Shown: positions 20,940 to 29,800 of the stretch, in pieces
Position numbering within the stretch: the first letter of the stretch is position 1
Layout: each line of letters begins with the position of its first letter
Assembly (NCBI GenBank): GCA_932521025.1
Contig: OW051471.1
Location: 13,082,001-13,146,000, forward strand
DNA: 64,000 nucleotides
Source of the DNA: Oscheius onirici
Lineage: Eukaryota > Nematoda > Chromadorea > Rhabditida > Rhabditidae
Direction: 5' to 3'
The notes under the pieces: generated by a model
Seen by the model: only the letters and a program-made list of their open reading frames with translations
What the model was told of the DNA's origin: nothing
Database searches by the model: none
Position numbers and translations under genes: made by a program

Positions 20940-21334
20940 ATGATTCGCATTTCGTTCATCCTTCTATTGCTCCCGGCTCTCGGCTTTGGTCAGAAGTCTC
21001 ATTACCCCGAATTTGGGAGTCGCTTCCCGGTAATATTGTTCATTTTTTGTTCTAGTTCATGCTTAGATTCTTCCCAAAGGCAGTCGCTTCCAGTGTTGTC
21101 AAAACCTGAGTGAAGAAGCAATCCAAAGTGGTTCTGGTTATTTTATTTCATCTCTTCTCACCCTCTTCGGAATCTCCATGAACGATCTCATCATCATCAA
21201 TCCTGGAATATCCCCTCTCCATCTCTATAAGGATATCAGGACCATTTCGAAGGAGAAAGTAACCTAAAACCGCTACAATTCTAACTATTTGTTTTTAGGC
21301 GATCTGCGTCGCCGGTTATTGGATCCAAGAGTAG
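20940..21334 (+). CDS. Small secreted Cys-containing protein
   Basis: Exons 20940-21029, 21067-21258 and 21299-21334 join in frame to 105 residues. The N terminus MIRISFILLLLPALGFGQ is a signal peptide with cleavage after GFGQ likely. The mature part has an adjacent Cys pair (FQCCQNLSEEA) and one more Cys near the C terminus (AICVAGYWIQE), with a hydrophobic middle (GYFISSLLTLFGISM). Introns are 37 and 40 bp. An alternative reading without the third exon ends three residues after KEK. I do not recognise the family; it is probably secreted. The ATG is preceded by a longer open frame but the signal peptide fixes this start. Confidence 0.5.
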
Positions 21335-21416
21335 ATCTATTGAGGCAACAAACTATATTTTTTTTCTTTTCTGTATGCCCCACGTGTTTTGCACTATTTT
21401 TCAGTTGTAACTGTTT

Positions 21417-21643
21417 TATTACGTCTGATAAGAAAAATCCCCCCCCCCCTTCTAACATTTTTGTGCCACCAAAATTTGGCAGGGAGGCAATTTGGCAAGG
21501 ATGCATCAAATATGTGAGTATACCCTTCCCAATATCAGCCTGGGGAGGTTGGGCCCTATACTGCCCCCTTCCAGCCAAATTTTGGTGGCATTTGGATTAA
21601 AAACAAAAATTTTAGAAAGCGTGTATTCTTATCAGACGTAATA
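21417..21643. mobile_element. MITE with TATTACGTCTGATAAGAA ends
   Basis: TATTACGTCTGATAAGAA (21417) and TTCTTATCAGACGTAATA (to 21643) are perfect 18-bp inverted repeats; inner parts GCCACCAAAATTTGGC / GCCAAATTTTGGTGGC also pair. A poly-C run lies at 21440. Confidence 0.75.
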
Positions 21644-21920
21644 CAAAATTGTTCAATACGTAAATGACATCTAACCAATGGCTTGTTTACATTGTCTTCT
21701 TGGCCATTTCTATGCATGATATTATGGGAAACTGGGGTCATACACGGGCTTCTCGAAAACTTTAGGCACTGAAAAAATGTAAACACGCTGACCCCCGTTC
21801 ATTCACACACTTTTAATCTCTTCCCACGATTCCCGCCTGAGCACGTCCGTCCAAAGACGAGTAGAAAAAGTGTGACTGAGCTCATTCAAGTACGCAAGCC
21901 TCTTCTATCTGCAAGCTGAA

Positions 21921-23695
21921 ATGGATAGTTCTTGTCTTCGAAGCGACTCCATCACAAGCTTCTTCTTCTGGACAATGCATCTGACTCTAGTCATCAGTCT
22001 ACCAATAAACGCTCTGGGAATCTACTGTGTGGCCTTCAAATCACCCAGCTACATGCAAAGATACAAATGGCGTGTCCTGCATCACATGTTCTGGGTCATG
22101 GTTCTGGATATTCACATAACTACTCTCGTGATTCCCGACTTTTTGTTTCCACTTCCCGCTGTCCATATTATGGGTCTTTTGATCAAGATCTTTCCAATGA
22201 AATTGGTCGCAGTGATTGGAATTTCCTCGGCTGGATGTTTGTTCTTCTCATAGTGCCACAAAATTCTCAGAATTTTAGCTCTGGTAGCCACACTTTTGCA
22301 TCTTTTCGTCTACCGCCATCAGGCTATTATTCCACAGTATCATTGCCGACATATGTCCAAGCCTGTTCGATATGGACTCCTCGCCTTCATCTACATTTAC
22401 TTCTCGGGATGTTCTCTGCCAATTTTGTTCATGATCCCTGATGAACAAGCAAGTGCAAAACAGGGAATGATTATCATTGTAAGTTCTATTCCAGTTTAAA
22501 CAAAAAATGGACTTCATAATCATGTGTAGGACCCTTGGAAATACTAGGAAGTAAAAATATTAAAAAAAGCTGTTTTTGACAGTTGACAAAAAAGGGTCAA
22601 AACCTAGTACATTTTGGCATTTTCTCACCTATTTTAATGTTTCCAAAGTCGGATTTTTTTTTAGCAACAAAAAGAACGGGCTTCACCATCGTGTTCAAGA
22701 CCCTCAAAAACCCCGGAAACTAAAATGCAAAAAACTTTTTGGTGGCGGGGATCGAACCAACAACCCCCTGGTGACGTTTGAGTGCCAGACAATGTTGTTA
22801 ACCACTCGGCCATAAGAACCTTGTCACACCCGTATCGTGTCGTTGCCCTTGATTTATGACCTCCCCGGGAAAATTCTACTCTCCGATTCTCTAACTATAA
22901 GATTTTTCCAGGGTCAATGCATACCAAAAGAGTTCTACCTCGAAGAAACTGCCGTTATTACATCAGAGAATACCCTCTTCATGTACATTTACATGCTAGT
23001 TTTTGTATTTGTCGCAGCTTCGTTGGGAACCGGTCTCATGTTCGACGCATTTTATTTTCTCAACAGTTCAATGTCGCAACTTTCCCAACAGGTCAGGCAG
23101 CTGCATGTGACTGCACTTCGAATGCTCATTATCCAGGTGAACGGAGGGGAAGAAAAAGGTAACATTCTTTGCAGGTCTCGATTCCCGCACTATTATTAGC
23201 CTGTCCAATGACGGTTCTACTAATTGGGAGTATTTTAGGGTACACTAGTCAAGGTGAGTGTGTGTTCTTTGAGGGAAAAGTTAACTTTTAGTAATAACTT
23301 ATGCAGTTCTTCAAATCGTAGCCTTTCATGGGACTATCGGCACGATTGTCATGATTCTGATGAGTCCGTCATATCGGAAAACTGTCTTCAATAAACAGGA
23401 TTCGAGTAGAACAGGTGGATTTCGGCTGCCAATTGACACAACTTGCCAGTAATTTTTCTGACAGTTGTGGTCACCGTCCCTTATGTTTTTTGGGAGTCAA
23501 AATGCTTGTGCTCGATTTTCGCGGATGTAAACTTCATTTTCTCTTCGATTGTTTATCGAACGAGGAAATGAAGCAGACAAATGGATTTCAGGAACAAAAT
23601 GATAATGGTCCACCACGTTTTATTATTATTTTGCAGTGAGAATCACGCCCGTGACGACAATTACTCTGGTCCGTGAGGAGCTTAGACGATTTTAA
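21921..23695 (+). CDS. Nematode 7TM chemoreceptor, Srh/Sri type
   Basis: Likely chemosensory GPCR. Exons 21921-22236, 22279-22478, 22912-23136, 23175-23253, 23292-23414 and 23637-23695 give 333 residues in frame. Typical features: FWTMHLTLVISLPINALGIY (TM1), VAFKSPSYMQRYKWRVL loop, MVLDIHITTLVIPDFLFPLP (TM2/3), then VYRHQAIIP, MLVFVFVAASLGTGLMF (TM5), VSIPALLLACPMTVLLIGS (TM6) after the Gln of LIIQ, and AFHGTIGTIVMILMSPSYRK (TM7), matching Srh/Sri 'FHG..STIVMI...YR'. Reading straight across 22236 meets a TAG, removed by a 42-bp intron. I chose the last exon because it gives a polar tail ending ELRRF and is followed by AATAAA (23701-23706). Intron 3 holds a SINE. Confidence 0.8.
22500..22870 (-). 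mobile_element. tRNA-derived SINE, copy 1 (in chemoreceptor intron)
   Basis: On minus: a leader with GACACGATACGGGTGTGAC, a tRNA Leu/Ser-like head with A box TGGCCGAGTGG and B box GGTTCGATCCC (about 22738-22815), then a body with GTTTTTGAGGGTCTTGAACACG and a second, related body unit. Two more copies are at 38600-39010 and 63757-63968. Confidence 0.7.
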
Positions 23696-23726
23696 GTGGC
23701 AATAAAGCTAAACATTTATTAGGGTA

Positions 23727-25060
23727 TTACGGAACACACGGAACAGTATTAATTTGACCACAAGATACAGAGGTGACCACAGGCTCACCAGCATTTGGAT
23801 CTGCGGTGTAAATCCATTTGTTGTTCTTACACACAACTGTTTGTACATTTAACGTTCGGCAGCCTGATGTATCACCCGGATTTTGCTGAACTTATGATAA
23901 CTTTTGTATGAAAATACTCACCGATGGTCCTCCCTCCACCATCAAATTAGCACCGCCAACAGCTGTGCATGTAATAGTAGGAATAGTACAGCCTGTTGTA
24001 GCATCTGTTCTAAATGTCACTGATATATCTGCTCGAGTTGGGTTGAACGCTGGATCGCCATAATCACTGAGCGGTCCATCAGTTGTGAATGCACCAGCTC
24101 CAGAGGTTGCACAAGTACAAGCTGAATAGATTGAATATGAAAAATGCAGTCAAGTACTGTTTGTGGTTGTTGTTGTTGTCGGTGTGGTTGTAGTTACGGA
24201 TAATGTTGTTGTGGTTACGGAAGTAGGGGTTGTAGTAATAGAAGAAACTCTGAACTTTGTTTTGGCTCTTTTTCCATCACTGTTAGCGAGACGAGCCTTT
24301 ATACGCGCGTTAGCTATGATTTGTGATCGAAAGAGGCAAGAAGAAACGGACGTGAAACATAAATTCGCGAAAAATTGGCCTTTCTTCATTTCCAGCACTA
24401 TTGGTTTGTAGTTGTTGTTGTGGTTGATGTAGTAGTCGTCGTGGTTGTGGTTTCTACTACAGAAGTAGTGTCTGTAGTAACAGACGAAGATCTGTACTAG
24501 TTTTTAGTTAACCTCTTCCCCTATGGTTCATTTAAAAAGGTCATCTGGTGAGATAGCGTCAAAACTGTCTTTTCTGACCAGAATGTGAACAGACCAAATT
24601 CCGGCTGGTACGATCTAAAACAATCCTAGAAAGGACCATAAATTTCCGCAATGCAAAAGTCAAATGCTTTCTCTGATGGACAGCATGGACTTTTTTTGTC
24701 TCTCCGTAGCCTAGAAAAGAAAGTGCCAAATGAGATCTTTTCGACAGATTAGGCGACGATTCCATTTTTTTTTTAGATTCAAGATACAGCTAACGATTTT
24801 TCTGTCGCGATAGTTCAACTGAAGAAGTTTTGAAATCTAGATCTAGACAAGTTCGTTCAGAAGTTATGGTTTCAAAACTAATGACTGTTCAAGAGACTTT
24901 CATAAACAGAAGACTTACACTGTAGTAACGGCCATCCCTGTTCTAAAAAATAGTTATTGAACAATATGGGAAAATAAACAAACCCTGAAGTAGCCATACA
25001 ACTTGAGCCGTACTGAGCAGACAAAGACGCAATTAATAGCTGAAAGAACGTAGCTGCCAT
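23727..25060 (-). CDS. Secreted C6-domain protein with Thr-rich linker (paralogue A)
   Basis: C6 domains (PF01681) are nematode extracellular modules of unknown role. ATG 25060 opens a signal peptide (AATFFQLLIASLSA) followed by QYGSSCMATSG; a tiny exon adds TGMAVTTV. One or two exons between 24500 and 24150 encode a Thr-rich, probably O-glycosylated linker (TTSVVETTTTTT...; exact splice sites unclear). The C6 domain follows: CTCATSGAGAFTTDGP, then CTIPTITCTAVGGANLMVEGG, a short intron, GCRTLNVQTVVCKNNKWIYT and VTSVSCGQINTVPC before stop 23727-23729. The neighbour 25286-26674 is a clear tandem duplicate. Starts 226 bp after the stop of that gene, same strand. Confidence 0.75.
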
Positions 25061-25285
25061 CTCCTGCGGATCAAGGGCGGATTGAAATTCACTTTTTCCC
25101 GAGAAGTCCGGAGAGATAAGATTAAAACTGGACGAGGCGCTCGGATACGGAGAAAGTGAAAAGGCAAAGCTTTTTCGGACAGATCAAATATCTGATACTA
25201 CAGCTTTATTTCAGCGGGGACTATTCAAATTCAAAAAAAAATAAGAAGCCTATTAAAAAAATATTCTCAAACCCACATATGACGG

Positions 25286-26674
25286 TTAACATGGTATAGT
25301 ATCAAATTGAGTACAAGAGACTGCCGTGACTTCAGGCCGTGCAGCATCTCCAGTGAAAACCCATTTGTTGTTGGCGCATACAACTGTTAAAATGTTGGCC
25401 GTCTGGCAGCCAGTAGCTGAAGCGGTATCTTGCTGAAATTACGTACATTTTTCAATTAAATTAAAATGTACCGTTGGACCTCCTTGAACGAAAACAGAAG
25501 CGCCCCCGCTGGCTGTGCAAGTAATAGTGGGTATCGTACAACCCATAGCATCAGTGTTAAATTTCACGTCAATGTCAGCTCGAGTACCAGGGTTTACGAT
25601 AGGTGCGTCTGTTGTGAACACTCCGGTTCCCGTAGTCGCACATGCACAAGCTGAAGAGATTAAATACACTGAAAGCTCTTACGATTAGCAACTGTTGTCG
25701 TAGTGGCAGCAGCAATAGATGTGGTGGTTTCTGGATCTGTGGGCACAGAAGATCTGAACAAAGAATTGAATCTCGTTATCGAGACTGAAAACTGTCGAAA
25801 ATAAAATAGGTTTTAGTGAACGGCTTGAACTTTTGTTTTTTCCTGGAAGTGAACGACGAGGGCATCTCTGAGATTTTTCCATTCCTCAGCAGTTCGCCTC
25901 CACCACATGTGTCCAGCTTGCTCTCTTACATCGTCCATCCATCTATACCGTTGCCGGCCTGCTCGTCTTGTACCTTGTCTAGGGATCCATTCAGTAACTC
26001 GTTTTGCCCAGCGTGTAGGTTTCATCGAAGTGATTCGTTGAGCCCAGATGAGTTTTTTGCTGATAGCTAGCTTGTTCCAATCCTTTAGCTTAGAGACTCG
26101 TCGCAATCGCTCATTCGTCCATCTATTTAGCAGAGATATTCCGAGAAGCCTTCTTTCCATCATATGCCGTGCTACTTCCAGACAGTGTCTCTCTGTCCTA
26201 TTGAGGCACCAGGTTTCAGCTCCAAACATCACAACCGGGGTAATCACTGATTCGAAAAAGTATCTCTTTTTGGCCAGCGGAAGAGTTTGATCGCAAAGAA
26301 GTTTGCTATGTTCGTTAAATTTTCAAAAGCCCACTCCAATCCCTTCTCTTGACCTCAGCGATGTCGCTTACAGGAATGGATATCTTTGAGCCCAGGAAGA
26401 TGAAGGAATCCACAAACTTGATAGTCTCAGAGATGCCCTCGTCGATCCCAGACGTGATTAGCAAATAAATAGAATAGAATAGAAGAAAAACTGAATCCAA
26501 CCCAGAGATTGGGTGAATACTTCAATAACTTACACTGTAGTAACCGCTAGGCCAGTACTGCAAAAACAGATGTTGAAACATTTGTTATTTAACAAACCCT
26601 GAAGTGGCTATACAGCTTGAGCCGTACTGAACCGACAAAGAAACAATAAGAATTCGAAAGAACGAAGCTGCCAT
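25286..26674 (-). CDS. Secreted C6-domain protein (paralogue B)
   Basis: Same layout as the downstream paralogue. Signal peptide AASFFRILIVSLSV, then QYGSSCIATSG; mini-exon giving TGLAVTTV; linker exon SSVPTDPETTTSIAAATTTT; then the C6 domain: PCACATTGTGVFTTDAPIV, CTIPTITCTASGGASVFVQGG, intron, GCQTANILTVVCANNKWVFT, VTAVSCTQFDTIPC and stop 25286-25288. Cysteine spacing is the same as paralogue A apart from loop lengths. The intron between mini-exon and linker (25760-26530) contains a fragment of a non-LTR retrotransposon in the same orientation. It starts 157 bp after the stop of GCAT, which suggests an operon. Confidence 0.77.
25810..26500 (-). mobile_element. Non-LTR retrotransposon fragment, reverse-transcriptase C terminus
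   Basis: The minus frame 25813-26247 reads VVMFGAETWCLNRTERHCLE, RRLLGISLLNRWTNERLRR, GRQRYRWMDDVREQAGHMW, the conserved end of RTE/Jockey-like reverse transcriptases ('G.ETW.L', 'R..LGI...DR..N', 'GR...RW.DD'). Upstream, 26320-26470 gives IKFVDSFIFLGSKIS, the 'F.YLG..I' motif. The 5' portion is missing and there is a frame break near 26310, so it is a dead, 5'-truncated insertion. Confidence 0.8.
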
Positions 26675-26830
26675 CCTCTGCAGAACAAATGTGGATTGAA
26701 AATCACTTCTCCCGAAAAGCTCGAGGAGATAAGATATAAACTGGAAAACTACGGTGAAAGGTGAAAGATATGCGTTCGCATAGCGAGATCAAAAATCCAG
26801 ATTCTATAGCTTCATTTCAGCAAGAACTAT

Positions 26831-29800
26831 TCAAATAACTCCTAGTTTTTTTCCAATTTCTTCAAAGGCGTTTACTGCTGTGTCAATGTGTTCTTCTGTG
26901 TGGGCCGCAGATAGCTAAACACCTATTTTAGCCAGGAATTGATAAATATGGTTACCTGAACTCGAATCCTTGCCTTTCCCTTTGGAACAACGGGATAGCT
27001 GAATCCAACAACATAGATTCCCTTCTTCAACATTTCATCCGCCATTGTTGAGGCCATTCTAGCATCCCCCAAAAGAACGGGGCAGATCGGATGAGTGGGA
27101 TCGTTTCCGAGAACAGTGTAGCCGAGATCGGCCATTTTATTGCGAAAACGGGAGACATTAGATTGGAGAGATCCAATGAACGAGGGGTCGTTCATGAGCA
27201 TGTCGAAAACTTTGATACTGGAGCCGACAATGCTCGGAGCAAGAGAGTTGGAGAAAAGGTAGGGACGAGAGCGTTGGCGGAGAAGATCGATCAGTTGCTT
27301 AGGTCCTGAAAGTTTTGGTAGTACTATGACAGGGAACACGACTCGATTTGACGAAAAATTGCGTACTGAGTATATTTGGCAAATTTAGTGTTTTTAGGTA
27401 TTTTTCAACTAGTTTTTTGTTTTCCTACTAAGTTTATGCTATACAGCGTCTAAAACAACATAGGAAACATGCATTTTAGCGCAAAATTGGTGGAAATTGA
27501 TAAAAAAACTAGAATATTACATTTTACTTACCTATTTTTAGCTTTTTTGCTACTTTTATCGGTCGAACAAAGGTCTTCAGGTTTATATATAGTGCTAAGA
27601 ACAATAAGCTGAGCTAGAAAACCAAAAACTAGGTAAAAAACAATTAAAACTCCCAACTCTCAAAATACAGTCAACTCTCGATATAGTAGATACCCGATAT
27701 AGTAGAATTCACGAAATAGTAGACAAATTTTGTGCGAAAAACGAAAAAAAACCGTTTTCAGTGTATTCTGACTCTCGATATTTGATAATGTATAAAAAAA
27801 ATTTGGCACAAGCAGTAGAATTCAGTTGATTTTCCCCCTTGATATAGTATAAACGTAATTTTGCGTACTTTTATCAACGCGAAATTGCGTATGCGCGGAT
27901 CAATTATATAATTTTTTCTCGCAATTGTTCTCATTTCTTCTTCTTTTCTTTTTCTTTTTTTGCTTCTTTTGTTATAATAAGTTTGGCAACGCCCTTCCAG
28001 GGCTAAAGTAGAAATTTATGCCTTCGTTCTGTCACGGAGCCCTAGTCTTGGTTTCACTTTCATTCCTCCTTTGTTACTTTCCTCCAGTCACTCTTCCTGA
28101 CCCTCCAAAGAAACTACTGAAATTATATTTAAACCTATCCCCTCCTAAGCCTAGTTTCAAAATGTAGGACCTGAACGGATCGCCCGGCCCGTTCCTAGCT
28201 TTAGTGAGTCTCAGTCCTACTGTCCCTTCCCTTCTCCCTTTGTCACTCGGCTCCAGACACCCCCCTGTCCTTCAGACACACAGACAGACACACAGAGACG
28301 GGAGAGCAATTAAAAGTGGACCAGCCGCCTACGGCAGCTTGCGCAGCCTCCGTATTTTAGTGAAGGCTATTAGTGAGCCTCTCCTGGTTGTTCTACCTTC
28401 TAACTAACTTCCCCCAGACACGTTCCCCTCAAAAACTATCTCGTTCGATAAAAGATTAACATGACAAAACTTGACATGTTACGCTAGTCTCGACAACTGT
28501 GCGGACACCACTACGGACAGAAAGACGGACGGACATCATTGCACTTTAGTAAAGAAAGATGACCAACTGATGCGGCTTCTTCAACTACAGTACTCACAAA
28601 AGAGTCATCTACAGTGACCGTCGAGAGTACAACAACTGTTTCTACAGACTCACCGACTACAGGGCCGCCAATACAGACAGAGACTCCAAAGAACCATAAA
28701 ATGTTTCTACTGACTCTCCGGCTACTGTATTACCGGTACAGATCGAGGCTTCGGAACCTTCTACCCGGAAGGCTGACCCAGTGACTACTACACCAGTTCA
28801 TACTTCGAAACCTAGAACGACTCGACTAAATACAGCAACAGCATTGCAAACTGTTCTTACGTTCATTGAACAGAATGCTTCTTACGATATTGTTAGCAAA
28901 CTTGATGTCATTGTTGAGTCATTTGAGGCTTTACGCTTGAAGCGAAGCCGTCAAAGTGAAATTTTTGATTTTTTCAAAGTTATCTGATTGTTTTCCTATC
29001 AGAAATAAAGCCTAATAGCATAAAATTATGAAAATGGTCAAAATATAAGCATTTTGGGGTCATTTAGAGCAATTTTCTTCTAGACTCTCGATTTAGTAGA
29101 ACTCACCAAATAGTAGAATTTTTTCGTGCAAAACACGTGTCTACTATATCGAGAGTTGACTGTATACGCAGTACGCAATTTTGCGTCAAACCGAGTCGTG
29201 TTGCCTGTGTCGTAGTACTACTTTGAGATCAGGGGCAGAGACAGAGATATAGAGGGACAGACTAACCAGTCGTATATCCTCCCATTGCTCCTCCAAGGGC
29301 CTTTCCCAGTGTTGAGTTCAGTACATCAATCTTTCCTTTCAATCCCAGCGCCTCTTCTGTTCCTCTTCCAGTCTTCCCGAAAAAGCCAGTAGCATGACAT
29401 TCATCGACAAACAACAGAGCCTTGTACTTTTCAGCCAAAAAACTGATATCTCTCAATGGAGCAACGTCGCCATCCATAGAAAAGACGCCATCGGTAACGA
29501 CAACTCGATGACGACTACCTGCAATATTTGTCCTTCTGTACGGTTGTTTATGACAGAAGATTTCAATCCGAGACAGGTGAGCAAACAAGGAAAAACGATA
29601 AAAGAACAGAACTCACTTTGGGCTTCGTTGAGCTTCTGTTCAAGGTCCTCCATGTCCATGTGTTTATAGCGAAGACGCTTTCCTTTAGACAGACGGATTC
29701 CATCGATGATGGAAGCGTGATTGAGCTCGTCAGAAATGATCGCATCTTGTTCTCCTAAACTTTACTTGTTTCAGATGTTTCAACTGGCTCTGTTTTCTGT

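Noticed and set aside
22237-22278. In-frame TAG in the Srh/Sri receptor
   Set aside because: A 42-bp GT...AG intron removes it and restores a typical helix junction, so no pseudogene call.
22800-22816. Possible tRNA-Leu/Ser genes at 22738-22815, 38885-38955 and 63850-63915
   Set aside because: Heads of a repeated SINE with imperfect acceptor stems and shared flanks in all three copies.
23415-23636. VTVPYVFWESKCLCSIFADV-like frame as an extra receptor exon
   Set aside because: It is bypassed by a clean donor/acceptor pair that gives a polar tail and a nearby AATAAA; no receptor motif needs it.
24150-24500. Plus-strand Val-rich frame and GTTGTTGTTG repeat as a microsatellite gene
   Set aside because: It is the antisense of the Thr-rich linker exons of C6 paralogue A.
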